Counted from the first letter of the stretch, positions 43,960 to 54,488 are shown. The stretch is 64,000 nucleotides of DNA from Symsagittifera roscoffensis (GCF_963678635.1 NC_087063.1:42484759-42548758), one strand, 5' to 3'. Notes: generated by a model not told the origin, from the letters alone. Translations and numbers: made by a program.

Positions 43960-46233
43960 TTAACAAGCAGGATCCACAATTAAATAGTCTCCCTCTTGCA
44001 TGTCCGCTGGGATGCACCAATCCTCTGACGAGGCATTGTGCGGTTTGATATTCTCGTAATGAGCCGCTCTTCCAGTGCTCAGCCGATAAAAACGACCTCC
44101 TTGATGCACCTCTGTTATCTGAAATGGACCACGCCATTTCTTTAATAGTTTCTTGGTTCCTTTTGGTGGAACCACTTCCTGGAACACCCAGACGTAATCG
44201 CCAACTGAGTAGGCTTTTGCATCGGCTGTCCTTTTATCAAACCTCCTTTTTTGTCTAATTTGCGCCTGTTGCGTATTCCTCCTGCATAAGTCATTGAGGT
44301 CCTGTTGTCTTCTAATAACGTCCCGCACGTACGTTTGCGGTGCTGTCCTCTTCCCTTCATATTCAGGGTAGAAGAACGTTAACGGGAGTGCTTTTTCGTG
44401 ACCCGTCAGCATCATATGCGGACTTATTCCCGTGGTGGAATGCTCCGTGCTGTTGTAAGCACCCATCACTTGCGGCAAGTGCTTGTCCCAGTCATCCATG
44501 TAGCGTGAGCAGTAGACTCTCAACATGGATACCAGTGTGCGATTCTGCCTCTCGACTAGGCCATTCGTTTGCGGGTGATAAGTGGTCGAGTGGGCCTGCG
44601 CTACCTGCGACCTTTTCATTAACTCTTTCGTGAGATCACCTACGAATGCTTTGCCATTGTCCGATTGGAACGTGATGGGGCAGCCATGCCTTGCTATCCA
44701 CACATTTATCAAATGATCGCATGTTTCTTCTGCCGATGCAGTCATGCAGGGTGCTGCCTCCGCATACTTCGTAAAATGATCGATCATTACCAGCACCTGA
44801 TTATAACCCGTTGCTGTCATACAGATTTTCTGATGATCAATTTGCACCACTTCGTTGAAACCTGACGACTCTATTGACTGTAGGGGGAACCTTAGCTTCC
44901 TGGGATCCTTCGCTTGCTGACATGACAGGCATGCTGCGATCCACTTCTCACAAGCCTTCTTCAATCCCGGCCATTCAAATCGTTTCTGTATCCTGTTGTA
45001 CACTTTGTCCACGCCTTGATGACCCATCTGATCATGTGAACGAAAGAGCAATTCGGTCTGGTACAACTGTGGTAACACTATTGAATTGTATTTATAAAGG
45101 ACCTTGTCCTCCTCCTTGCGCTTACAGGCTACGATTCCGTCCTTATTCAGGTACAACAAGTCGTTTCGCTTCAGGTAGAATTGCTTCAGGATTTTGTAGC
45201 TGTCTTCTTCCAAGTCTCCCTTGTCAGGTGCTCCATTCTCAATCCATCTCTTGAGACTGCTCGTCATCCTATCATTTCGTTGAGCCCTTAGGAGATCCGA
45301 CAGCCTGTACCTGGCTTTCAAATACGTCTTCACCACGTTCATTTGCCCACTCATTATCTCCGGAGCATGAGCATCGTCCATCAACTTGACACACCATATC
45401 TTTTTCAAAGGCGTCGCTTCCTGCACAGATGGTTCCAGATTGGTACGGACGACCGTACCATGTGGCAGCAATCTGGTTGGGCGTTTCGAAACTGCTATCA
45501 GTTCGAGCTCGTCTGCGGCATTATCTACCACAGTGCCCTCTTCATCTGAGGTGTATCTGTCCCTGTCTGGATCCTGATGTGTTTCTCGGTCCAGCCCACG
45601 CTGCTTCCAGTCTACCAATAAGGAGTGGATTGCGATCTCTGACATATCGGAGTTGGAAGCTGTTTCAGACGTGTTGTCCCAGGACTGGGGTCTCGAGTCA
45701 ACACTTGAGTCGACTGATTCCTCAACATCATATTCCAAGTTGTCTGAGATGTTTCTTGACTCCCCGGACAAAACTCTGTCCATCGGTCGCTTCAAAGCCG
45801 ACTCCCCGGACAAAATTCTGCCCCTAGGTGGTCTAGTCAGCCTCTCCCCGGACAAGTCGTCCTGCACGGGCTCAAAGGTGTCCGACTCCTCAGAGGAGAC
45901 CTCCTTGACTGGCTCGAAGGTGTCAGACTCCCCGGACATTGTCTCGTCCACGGACGAACAATCTGGGCTTGGCTCGTATTCCTCTTTTGCATCCGTGAAG
46001 TGCACTCTCCTCGTGAAGCTAGATTTCGATCTGATCCTGACTTCCTCAGTAGTTTGGTTCTGGTTCAATGTTCCATATTCAGTGAACGAAGTTCTCAACA
46101 AGACTTCTTTCGGCATCGAGGTCACCAGCTGGTTGACGATCGACCTGCAATCCCGTTCAACGCCTCGGCTGCGAATGGACACTGGCATCTTCGCTGTTCT
46201 CTCGGTGACAGTCAACCGCTGCATGGTCTCCAT
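43960..46233 (-). CDS. Element C: integrase, 757 residues
   Basis: Catalyses insertion of the element cDNA into host DNA. The N-terminal 340 residues are an acidic linker with a repeated (L/M)SGE(S/R) unit (residues about 100-160). The zinc-binding HHCC domain has H400, H405, C435 and C438. The catalytic core has D466 (VVQIDHQK), D525 (FQSDNGKAF) and E561 (GLVERQN), with the typical 35-residue D-to-E spacing, and contains HSTTYHPQTN. After the core come FDKRTADAKAYSVGDYVWVF and a GPF module (KKWRGPFQITEVHQGGRFYRLS). The N-terminal METMQRLTV sequence also appears in D, where it reads on from the RNase H side. The macro-domain block follows at once. Confidence 0.93.
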   Translation of the reverse strand: METMQRLTVTERTAKMPVSIRSRGVERDCRSIVNQLVTSMPKEVLLRTSFTEYGTLNQNQTTEEVRIRSKSSFTRRVHFTDAKEEYEPSPDCSSVDETMSGESDTFEPVKEVSSEESDTFEPVQDDLSGERLTRPPRGRILSGESALKRPMDRVLSGESRNISDNLEYDVEESVDSSVDSRPQSWDNTSETASNSDMSEIAIHSLLVDWKQRGLDRETHQDPDRDRYTSDEEGTVVDNAADELELIAVSKRPTRLLPHGTVVRTNLEPSVQEATPLKKIWCVKLMDDAHAPEIMSGQMNVVKTYLKARYRLSDLLRAQRNDRMTSSLKRWIENGAPDKGDLEEDSYKILKQFYLKRNDLLYLNKDGIVACKRKEEDKVLYKYNSIVLPQLYQTELLFRSHDQMGHQGVDKVYNRIQKRFEWPGLKKACEKWIAACLSCQQAKDPRKLRFPLQSIESSGFNEVVQIDHQKICMTATGYNQVLVMIDHFTKYAEAAPCMTASAEETCDHLINVWIARHGCPITFQSDNGKAFVGDLTKELMKRSQVAQAHSTTYHPQTNGLVERQNRTLVSMLRVYCSRYMDDWDKHLPQVMGAYNSTEHSTTGISPHMMLTGHEKALPLTFFYPEYEGKRTAPQTYVRDVIRRQQDLNDLCRRNTQQAQIRQKRRFDKRTADAKAYSVGDYVWVFQEVVPPKGTKKLLKKWRGPFQITEVHQGGRFYRLSTGRAAHYENIKPHNASSEDWCIPADMQEGDYLIVDPAC
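45759..45936 (-). repeat. Fourfold short repeat in the pre-integrase linker
   Basis: The motif TTGTCCGGGGAGT or a close variant occurs at 45,759, 45,801, 45,843 and 45,925 on the sense strand and encodes (L/M)SGE(S/R). It equals the purine-tract motif next to the LTR. D has the same array near 57,750-57,940. Confidence 0.65.
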
Positions 46234-46246
46234 CCATTCACGATCA

Positions 46247-49200
46247 TTACCTATCCACTTCCCTATCCAACAAGTCGCGGAGTTTTCCCATGACCTCCGG
46301 CGCCACGTTCACCGTCTTGTTCAATAAAGCGATGCTGTTTATACCCAGCCTGGTCAGTTCTTGCTGTACCAAGTTGGATCGGACTAGCAGATCCAACGGA
46401 ACGGGCTCGCCTCTGGCTAAAAGCTTTATCTCCGCGGCCGTCTCCACTGGAAGGTCAGGGTGTCCAGGTATAGGATGTCCTGACTTGTCTAACCACCTAG
46501 TAAGTGGCAGCTTGTCGTAGGTTTCTTTGTCCAGAAAGGAAAACCCGTCTTTGATCTCTGATTGGTTAGCTTGCTTCTCCTCGAGGCGCTCATAAAATTC
46601 TGTCTTTTTACTGAGGCTATCTGCGTTCTGGTGCTTGTCACGGGTACGGTGCTCTATGATCATGTGGTATCCATCCAGGCGCACAATCCAACGACCAATA
46701 TAGCTTTGGTCCATCGAATAGGTTTTCAGCCAGGCGAGGGCACGATTATCCACACGTAACTTGAAGGGAGCACTCCCCAAGTAAGCCCTGTATTTTTCCA
46801 CGAAAGTGATCACCGCAAACATCTCCGCTTTTGGTGCGCCGTACTTCATTTCAGTATCAATCAGGACTTTACTCCCGTAGGCTATCGGACGAAGAACCGT
46901 TCTCCCGTTCCACTCCTGCTCTTGGTGAAGTATGCCCGATATCGCAACCACTGATGCATCCGTGTCCAGCACGAACATTCCCTTCTCTGTTGGCATGCCG
47001 AGGACCGGTGCCTCGCAAAGTTCACGCTTGAAGTTTTCAAATGAAACTTGTGCCTCATCAGTCCAGGTGAACTTTTTGCCCTTGTTTCTCATCAGCCTCT
47101 GCATGGGGTATATCTTGTCAGCATACCCCTTGATGAACTCTCGATAATAATTTGCGAATCCCAGAAAACTCATCAGCTGTGTATCTGTTTTAGGTGCCTT
47201 CCAGGTCAGCACCGCTTCAACCGCTTTGGGATCTGGTCTCACTCCATGTTTGTCAACCAGGCGGCCCAGATACTTTATGGAAACCCTGAGGATTTCACAC
47301 TTAGAGGGTTTGCATTTCAGACCCGCCTGCTTCATGCAAGAAAACACCTCCTCCAACCTCTCTATGTGGTCTTCTAAGGTTGGTGTTGCAATCACGACAT
47401 CATCGACATAACACATAATGAGATTCCCGTATTTCTTAGTGACGCTCGTGAGTGCCTGGGCCATCAGTCGCTGGAATGTGGCCGTCGCGTTGCACAATCC
47501 GAATGGCATCCTCTTCCACTGGAACAGTCCCAGCTCACACGCGAAACGTGTTTTCTCTCGATCTTGCTTTCTGAGTGGCACTTGCCAGAATGCGGAGCCC
47601 AAATCCAACGTCGCGAAGAACTTAGCGTCTCCCAGCTTGGATAGGCTCTCATCGATGCGGGGAATCGGGTATGCGTCCTTTATAGTCACTGCGTTCAGAT
47701 AACGGAAATCACAACAAAATCTGAGTTGTCCCCCTTTCTTTTTCGCCATGACCACGCCACAAGCCCATGGGGACTTCGACGGCTCAATCATGTCGTACTC
47801 CATTAACATTTCAATTTCCTTCCTACACGCTTCTGACTTGTTTGGGGTCATTCTTCTCGCCCCTTCCCTATGAGGTACCGAGCCCTCTTCTATCTCAATC
47901 TCGTGCTCTACAAAATTGCAACAACCTATGTCGGCCTTATGCTTTGAAAAAACGTCTGCGTTCCGATTTAGCACCGCCCTGGGCGAATCTAGTTCCTTGT
48001 CAGATATTTTACCCTTCAGATGTTCTATCTCAGGTAGGACAGGCTTATTCGCTGCTAACTCTGCTTCCGTCGGCCTCTCAGGAAAGTTGGAACAACTAGA
48101 CAGCCCATCATCTGTTCCCGACTTCATTGAAAACAATTTCCTAGAAGATTTCAATTCATTTACTCTTTTCATTATAAATTCTTGGTTCGCATGTAATGGA
48201 CATTTAGTTACATCAAACTTCTTCAAGTTCTCCACACTCAGAAAGTCTGTGTTCAGAGGCAAAGCGTAGCCAAGTTTCTTTCCCCTCTGTTTTGTCACTG
48301 TTGTTGCTTCTGTGTTCAATAACACACTCACACACAGTCCGCTCTGAGTGAGTGAGAAGCTTCTTCCTAAAATAGCCGAGCTTTTACTGTTTGGATTTGG
48401 TACCAGACACACCTGTCTGTCATTGCTGAGTTCATTCAAGTTCCTCATCCTAAACGTCGCTACTACGGCTTGGTTCGGTTTTAAACTAACTTTTCGATCC
48501 AGAAAGATCGGCACCTGGGCCTGATTAATTAAGATCTTATTAAGGGGTCTTTTTTCATACTTTCTCTCAGGATCCTTGATCCTAATCAATCCGTCATTGA
48601 GATCGATCGTGACGTCAAAGTTGCGAACGAAATCCCTTCCTAGGATGAACTGGTAGGATTCATCCAAATTCTCTACTACTAGGAAGCTCATCCAAAGATG
48701 TCTTCCTCCGAGCTGCAGTGAGATGATCGGGGTTCGTCCGGCGACATAGATCGCTCCCTGATTGGCAGCTGCCAACCTGATGTTTGTCGGTATGAGATCC
48801 GATCTTTCGAAACCCATGTCGGTCCAAGTTTTGACTGGCATGACACTAACCACTGCTCCCGTGTCTAGCAGTCCCTTTACTGAAAGTTGTCTGCCTTGCA
48901 CGTCCAGAACGTGTGCGGCCAGATCGGCCTCGCAACCAATATGCACCGCATCTTGTTCGAGCATCGCGTTGTGTCCGATTCGTCTGACCTTCAGCTCCTC
49001 TTGACCAATGTATATCCGGCCAACCTGATCGTTCGCATCAGTTATGTGAGCTTTCGTGTAGATATTGATGCCATCCACATTCATCAGAATCGGGTAAGGG
49101 CCATGGACATCGATATAATGTCCGTCCACTTTCATCAGCCTCGGACCTCCCGTTGTGAGCAGCGCTCGCACTGCCCTGGAGTCCAGTTTGGGATCCTTCT

Positions 49201-52200
49201 CCTTCAGGTAGTCGGCATAGATGTCCAGGTGGATTAGCGTAATCTCGGATGGTTCACTCAAGTTCTTGACCACCTGGTGCCCTGCGACTGAGATGATGGA
49301 CATTATTTTGGTCCCCGCCTTCGTCATGCCGAAAGTCTTGCCAGATATAACGTTCAGTTTTAGTCCCTGTTTCTTGGGCTCCTCTTTGTCTTCTGCTTTT
49401 GTCGCTTTACCGAGGACATTAAGACTCTCCCGAAGATCTGTGCTTTCCAGCTCCGACCTTGCCCATTGCTCCACTTCTTTCGTGGCAAGGTCCTGTTTGA
49501 CATTCTGCAGCGCTGTCCTTGCCGCCAGGCCGTAATCCACCTTGAGTGGACTAGACGACTCTGCTTCGAGGTTCGAGGCTACCACCTCGTCAGGCCATGT
49601 CTTAACCTTTTTGGTCGCAAAGGTGCTCAGTGTCGTTTCCTTTCTCCGAGATTCCGCCTCGTTCATCAGACGTGCTCGACTGGCCTTGACACCCGAAAGC
49701 GCCTCTTCGTGGCGGGGATGTTTCGCGTCCGCTACTGCGTCCCAAAATTGAGTACAATCCGACTTGAAGTGTCCCTCCAAATTACAGAAGAAACACCTCG
49801 GACCATATTTCATGATGAGCCCCCTGACGTACTCCTCATGATCCTCGTCGGTCGCGTCGGCGTCCTCGAGAAAGTGGCCTATGGCCTTCATGTTCTGTTT
49901 GTATGCAGAACACGCAGAAACGTGATGGTCCATCGAACCACAATTCGCGCACGACGTCCTCTTGTCCATGTCATCGCGAGGTTTGTACCAACTGGAATTC
50001 GCACCAGTGTTTGTCCCGCTATAGTTGCCATAATTGCTGTAACGGTTTTGCGCCCTCAGTTTTATGAGTAAATACTCGCGTGACTTCATACGCAAGTCGT
50101 CGGGCGTGGGTACCTGGTCAAGCGACAGGGTGAAGTGAGTGGCCAACATCGTCTTCAGCTCCTCACTCCTTACTCCATCCATAAACTTCGAAGCAATCGC
50201 CAAGTTTCGCTCGGATATTCTCTCATCCGGGTTGCTTCTCCTCCTGAGCAATTCAAGGTCGTCCAAGAATTTATCTATTGATTCTTCATCTCTCTGACGC
50301 CTCTTCTCGAACTTCACCATGGCCTGGTGCCCTTGTACTCCAGAGCCGAAACGATTCAGCAGGATGTCGAATATCTTGCGAGCGCTGTCTCTATCATTGG
50401 CTCTTTTCGCCATTACACAATTTAATGCAGTACCCTCCAGGTTGCTCGTCAGCGCGCTGCATTCTTGTTTCTTGGAGAGATTCTCTTCCTCACAGTGTAA
50501 CTTCATCACCTCTATCCAAGTATCAATGCAGCCGTCCGACTCGTCTTTATATGACTTCGGCTTTTTCAGTGTTCTTCTTGACCTCTCTCCTCTCTCGGTT
50601 GACTTCGAGAGCTTGGTGATGAATGCTTCAAGAGATCTGTTCAGAGGCTCAAACATCGAGGCATACATCGTTGTGTCTTGTGAGACTGTAGTCAGATCTG
50701 GTACTGAACTGACTTGTGGCACGGTTGGCAATCTTGTCTCCGGGGTGGCATCTGCCTCCGGTGGGACTGGATTCGTCCAGCCAGGCCTCTGCGGGGCTGC
50801 CCTTGGCCGCTCCTTGTTTCTATGTTCGTAGTTCGTTCTCGAGCCTTGCTGGGCTCTGGCACTGTTGCCCATACCATCTCCAACATTCGCATTGCGTGAG
50901 CGTTCCCTTGAGTTGGAACGCTCCTGCCAACTACTCCCATTCAGGATCGCGTCAAGCTTCCGCATCATCAAGTCAGATTTGGCGTCCAACCTCCTTTCCA
51001 GGCCAATCATCGTTTGGGCGTAGGTATTATCATGATCATTCAACAATCGCTCGATCTCTCTTGTCATCCTAGCCTCTCTCTCCTCTGACTCTTTGCTTGC
51101 CTGTGCCAGGCTCTCGGCCAGGCATCGATCGGTGTTACGAATCAATTGAGCCTGATCAAACCTCGCCTGCGACTTCACGTGCGTTAGCTCATCTTTCAAA
51201 CTCTCTCGACCATGGTGAGCTCTCTCGTCAACTTGATCTATCCTCTTAGTCATGTCTCGCCTCAATTCATCCAGGCCATTCATCACACCAGCGAACATGT
51301 CACTTATGTCACCAGCCGCTCCCAATGGCGGGGTTAGCCCCAGAGAAGACGAGGTCAACTGTGGCTGTAGCCTAGTACTCGATGACGCACCGCCCTTTTG
51401 CTTGTGCATTGACGTCATCAGTCTGTCAAACGTTGATGATGCTCCCATCGTTATCCCATCTGACATAGGCCTGGTCGGCGAGGCAGAAGACGCATCCCTG
51501 CTCATGTCGTTCCTTGGGCACGGTGTGAAGTTCACATCCGGATGGGTTATTTCCGGTTGGTCGTAACTAGAGGACAGACCTCCAGCTTGTAGCAACGTCA
51601 CGCGCTCATCGTACAAAGACTTCCAACTTTTCTTTGCCTTCGAGAACGTCTGCTCTTCACCCGGACTCATACTCGACATCATCGCGTTGTTGCTCTGTTT
51701 GGCCAAAGATGAGTGTGCACTTGTCGGATGTGAAGGTTCCTTTCTCCATTTATAGCTCTTAGTCTCTGATTTGGACATTCCCCTGTACAACACTTCCTCC
51801 CGAGGTTCGACCTCGGGACGCTCCGAGGTCTCCTCTGTCCTCTCGACTTCCTCCCGTTCGAGGACCTCGTCTGGCTCAAAGTCGGGTCGAATGAGCGTTC
51901 GCTCCCCTTCGTCAAAGGGATCCACCAGCGTTTCGCTCGCAGGCTCGGCCTCGGCGCTCCGGCTTTGATTGCCATCAAGGTTTTTCTCGCTCCTTAGTCT
52001 CATTTCGCTCACTGAAAGATCAGGTTGACCTTTAGTCGATTCGTCTTCAGCAAACGCGTCTGAAGCGCTGCTAAACGAGGTTTGGCTACGCCTAGTTTTA
52101 AATTTCCGCGTGCTTCCCTTGCTTAGCCTGGGAATTTTAGTAGTCGATCCTAACGAGTCCCTGCGCTGCATAGTTTTTAACAAAATGAAAATATTCGTAA

Positions 52201-52231
52201 TTTGATGGCAATGCAAACGTACCACAAACAA
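46247..52231 (-). CDS. Element C: Gag-protease-RT-RNase H polyprotein, 1,994 residues
   Basis: Core polyprotein. The start could be the first Met (52,231) or the Met at 52,171 (MQRRDSLGS). Gag: disordered, charged N-terminus; coiled coil about 320-430; capsid-type helical domain about 535-720 (WIEVMKLH, NRFGSGVQGHQAM, KFLDDLELLRRR); two CCHC knuckles, C761-C764-H769-C774 and C813-C816-H821-C826. Protease: D1123-T-G in LLDTGAVVSVMP, with FILGRDFVRNFD. RT: about 1440-1700, with LDLGSAFWQVP, FGLCNATATF and YVDD at 1608-1611. RNase H: about 1745-1890, acidic residues D1756 or D1758, E1803, D1828 and D1881. A helical tether follows. Gag is unusually long, about 900 residues against 300-450 in most Ty3/Gypsy elements. 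Assignment to Ty3/Gypsy follows from the motifs and their order. Confidence 0.95.
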   Translation of the reverse strand: MFVVRLHCHQITNIFILLKTMQRRDSLGSTTKIPRLSKGSTRKFKTRRSQTSFSSASDAFAEDESTKGQPDLSVSEMRLRSEKNLDGNQSRSAEAEPASETLVDPFDEGERTLIRPDFEPDEVLEREEVERTEETSERPEVEPREEVLYRGMSKSETKSYKWRKEPSHPTSAHSSLAKQSNNAMMSSMSPGEEQTFSKAKKSWKSLYDERVTLLQAGGLSSSYDQPEITHPDVNFTPCPRNDMSRDASSASPTRPMSDGITMGASSTFDRLMTSMHKQKGGASSSTRLQPQLTSSSLGLTPPLGAAGDISDMFAGVMNGLDELRRDMTKRIDQVDERAHHGRESLKDELTHVKSQARFDQAQLIRNTDRCLAESLAQASKESEEREARMTREIERLLNDHDNTYAQTMIGLERRLDAKSDLMMRKLDAILNGSSWQERSNSRERSRNANVGDGMGNSARAQQGSRTNYEHRNKERPRAAPQRPGWTNPVPPEADATPETRLPTVPQVSSVPDLTTVSQDTTMYASMFEPLNRSLEAFITKLSKSTERGERSRRTLKKPKSYKDESDGCIDTWIEVMKLHCEEENLSKKQECSALTSNLEGTALNCVMAKRANDRDSARKIFDILLNRFGSGVQGHQAMVKFEKRRQRDEESIDKFLDDLELLRRRSNPDERISERNLAIASKFMDGVRSEELKTMLATHFTLSLDQVPTPDDLRMKSREYLLIKLRAQNRYSNYGNYSGTNTGANSSWYKPRDDMDKRTSCANCGSMDHHVSACSAYKQNMKAIGHFLEDADATDEDHEEYVRGLIMKYGPRCFFCNLEGHFKSDCTQFWDAVADAKHPRHEEALSGVKASRARLMNEAESRRKETTLSTFATKKVKTWPDEVVASNLEAESSSPLKVDYGLAARTALQNVKQDLATKEVEQWARSELESTDLRESLNVLGKATKAEDKEEPKKQGLKLNVISGKTFGMTKAGTKIMSIISVAGHQVVKNLSEPSEITLIHLDIYADYLKEKDPKLDSRAVRALLTTGGPRLMKVDGHYIDVHGPYPILMNVDGINIYTKAHITDANDQVGRIYIGQEELKVRRIGHNAMLEQDAVHIGCEADLAAHVLDVQGRQLSVKGLLDTGAVVSVMPVKTWTDMGFERSDLIPTNIRLAAANQGAIYVAGRTPIISLQLGGRHLWMSFLVVENLDESYQFILGRDFVRNFDVTIDLNDGLIRIKDPERKYEKRPLNKILINQAQVPIFLDRKVSLKPNQAVVATFRMRNLNELSNDRQVCLVPNPNSKSSAILGRSFSLTQSGLCVSVLLNTEATTVTKQRGKKLGYALPLNTDFLSVENLKKFDVTKCPLHANQEFIMKRVNELKSSRKLFSMKSGTDDGLSSCSNFPERPTEAELAANKPVLPEIEHLKGKISDKELDSPRAVLNRNADVFSKHKADIGCCNFVEHEIEIEEGSVPHREGARRMTPNKSEACRKEIEMLMEYDMIEPSKSPWACGVVMAKKKGGQLRFCCDFRYLNAVTIKDAYPIPRIDESLSKLGDAKFFATLDLGSAFWQVPLRKQDREKTRFACELGLFQWKRMPFGLCNATATFQRLMAQALTSVTKKYGNLIMCYVDDVVIATPTLEDHIERLEEVFSCMKQAGLKCKPSKCEILRVSIKYLGRLVDKHGVRPDPKAVEAVLTWKAPKTDTQLMSFLGFANYYREFIKGYADKIYPMQRLMRNKGKKFTWTDEAQVSFENFKRELCEAPVLGMPTEKGMFVLDTDASVVAISGILHQEQEWNGRTVLRPIAYGSKVLIDTEMKYGAPKAEMFAVITFVEKYRAYLGSAPFKLRVDNRALAWLKTYSMDQSYIGRWIVRLDGYHMIIEHRTRDKHQNADSLSKKTEFYERLEEKQANQSEIKDGFSFLDKETYDKLPLTRWLDKSGHPIPGHPDLPVETAAEIKLLARGEPVPLDLLVRSNLVQQELTRLGINSIALLNKTVNVAPEVMGKLRDLLDREVDR

Positions 52232-52600
52232 GATTTAGTTAAATCACTTAACGCTGCCTACTCGATTCCGTCAGTATCAAAATGTCTCTTAGATCTCTCA
52301 CAACTAAACTAGTGACTCAGCTAAAGTTACACACAGGGTCTACCCAGTATTGATATAATGCTAACTCAACCCTGTTGTATAGTATAACAGTATCACTAAG
52401 TTTCCACAAGATATAATCGACACACAAAACACAATAGATAATCAGATAAGAATATCCTACAGGTGACAGCGACCTTTTGTTAGTATCAATTTATCGCCAC
52501 ACAATTTATCAAGTCACTGTTTTGTTAAAATTAAACAATCTTTGATAAATAGCAGTGATGATTCAGAAATAGATAAATAAAACTTAGTCTTAAAGAAAAA

Positions 52601-52750
52601 GACTTCCCCCAATCGGAACGATCCGAAAGAACGAAGCCCAGGACACAGTCTTCTCAAGTGGGTGTGTATCTGCCTAATACACCCACCGAGGTCTTCTTTT
52701 GGGTGTCCTGCGATTGCCCGAGCTGTCCTACTAAGTAGCTCAAGGCAACC
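52601..52750 (-). repeat. Leader structured RNA unit, copy 1
   Basis: 150-bp unit with three predicted stem-loops in the sense RNA. P1: GGTTGCC with GGCAATC (52,744-52,750 with 52,712-52,718) around GAGCT/AGCTC. P2: AGGACAC/GTGTCCT (52,703-52,709 with 52,640-52,646), capped by a GTGGGTGTAT/ATACACACCCAC stem. P3: CTTC/GAAG around TCGGA-TCGT-TCCGA (52,613-52,626). The homologous unit at 52,784-52,935 keeps every stem with different bases. Confidence 0.7.
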
Positions 52751-52783
52751 TCTGATCGAAAATTCGTCAAATCTATGAAAAAG

Positions 52784-52935
52784 CTCTCCCACACTCGGAC
52801 TGCTCCAAGTGCACGAGAGTAGGGAACAATTTTTCTTCTCAAGTGGGTGTGTATTTGCCTAATACACCCACCGAGGTCTTCCTTTATTTGTTCCCGGATT
52901 GCCCGAACTTTCCTATTAAGTAGCTCAAGGCAACC
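52784..52935 (-). repeat. Leader structured RNA unit, copy 2
   Basis: Second unit, 33 bp from the first. P1: GGTTGCC/GGCAATC kept, inner stem GAGCT/AGTTC through a G-U pair. P2: GGGAACAA/TTGTTCCC (52,822-52,829 with 52,888-52,895), a different sequence but the same pairing, with the same apical GTGGGTGTAT stem. P3: CTCTC/GAGAG around CACTTGGA-GCAG-TCCGAGTG on the sense strand. The stems thus covary with copy 1. Confidence 0.7.
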
Positions 52936-53180
52936 ACACAACCAAAATCACAATCAAAAAAAAAAATTTTGTTCGGGTACTTCTAATACACCCAATGTAG
53001 AATCCAAAGTTGATCACGAATTTCCAGGTCAAAATGGGTTCTTATGATCCTGATAAGCACGCCTAATATCCTAATATGATCCTAATTCAATGGATATTTT
53101 CCGTTGCCCAAATTGCCACAGAAAGTTTACTCAAGTCTCTAACAAGGAGGATCGTTAGAAGGTTTAAGACGCTCCGGAGG

Positions 53181-53258
53181 GTTACCTCGGAGGGTACCTT
53201 GATCACCCAAGTTACTTCGGAGGGTACCCTAATCACCCAAGTTACCTCGGAGGGTCCC
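53181..53258. repeat. 30-bp tandem repeat in leader
   Basis: About 2.6 copies of a 30-bp unit that begins GTTACCTCGGAGGGTACC and ends ATCACCCAA, at 53,181, 53,211 and 53,241. It carries the GGAGGGT motif that recurs throughout the leader. Confidence 0.85.
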
Positions 53259-54011
53259 CCTAAATTTACTAAGGAGGGTCAATAAGATGCTTAATATGCT
53301 CCGGAGGGTTACTTCGGAGGGTACCTCCAAAATTTTCAAATTTTTCGATCTCGCTTAGAAGGTTCTCCCCCTCGCTTCAAAAAGCGTCAAAACAAGCTAG
53401 GAGCTCTAAGGGGAGCTGTTTTAACTTCTTAGGGTGATCTCGTGGAAATTTTCCACTAAGGAGGGTTGCTAAAGGGTTTAGCTGACTCCGGAGGGTCACT
53501 TCGGAGGGTTCCCCCAAAATCAAGAAAAAGGGTTATATCACCGCAGTAAAGCCTCTGAAAGCGGTCTACCTGACTTAAAACTAGGTTGGCTGACACGGTC
53601 AACCTTCCCAATTGAATAAAAGGATGTTTTGATAAAATTTTCTGTCGCTCGGAGGGTTGCCCGTGATTTGGACCCTCCGAACCAACAAATTCTAAAAAAT
53701 TTTTCTTTTCCGAAATAATCAACCCAAAAACGGTTGCGATTCGGAAAAGTGGTCAAAAACGTCGACTTATGGTACCAAAATTATCCCGATCGGATAACTA
53801 GTCTTTGAGAAATCGCCAAAAACGCGTTCGTCAAAATGGCCTTTTTCACCACCTGTATAGGATCTGAAAGACTTTTTTCGCAATTCCGGTCGAAAGTGCC
53901 TAAAAATACTTGAAATGAGCGTAGTAGCCCTGTACGGCACTGGAACAAGGCAAAAAATCGGACCAAAATTGGTTTAGAAACAAAAATTTGGCCAAAAACT
54001 ATCAAATTTGG

Positions 54012-54078
54012 ACCCTCCGATTCCTTCCTTTTCCAAACCTTAAGTCGTTAGCTCTATCCACGGAGCTACTCGGAGGGT
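54012..54078 (-). repeat. 67-bp leader module 0, with tRNA-like D arm
   Basis: ACCCTCC at one end, GGAGGGT at the other, 67 bp in all. The sense strand contains TAGCTCCGTGGATAGAGC, which reads like a tRNA D arm with an A-box, followed by ACTTAAGG as in an anticodon loop. No convincing T arm or B box follows, so it is at most a truncated tRNA-like sequence. Confidence 0.5.
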
Positions 54079-54488
54079 TACCCAAAAATTTCTCTAGTAA
54101 CCGAGCACATTATGCTAGCACGCTCCTAACGCAAAAAATTTTATTGCTCTAACTCTAAAAACTCAAAAACTCGATCCCCAAAACAGATTGACAAAATTCA
54201 AAAAATTATCGAAATTTTGACCGAAAATTTTTGGTTTTTTCCAACTTCTACTGAGTCTTTTCTCACGCAGTTTCTTTAGTTAGGGGGATCGAACTACGTA
54301 GCTACTCCCTATATAAAAGCTTTTTGTTGTTCGAAAAAGCTCGGATATCCAAAAATTTGGGGGTCTACAGTTTGATCGAAAATCGATGATTTTCGACAAA
54401 ATTGGGTGTTTTTTGGATCTAATTGAGGAGATAAGTAATATATAATAAAGATAATAATCTATTAATAGTCGTTAATGAATAGTACTAT

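Noticed and set aside
52514-52941. Two similar overlapping minus-strand frames in the C leader, of 92 and 95 residues
   Set aside because: Their similarity follows from the duplicated structured unit. Compensatory changes in the stems argue for RNA and not for a conserved peptide.
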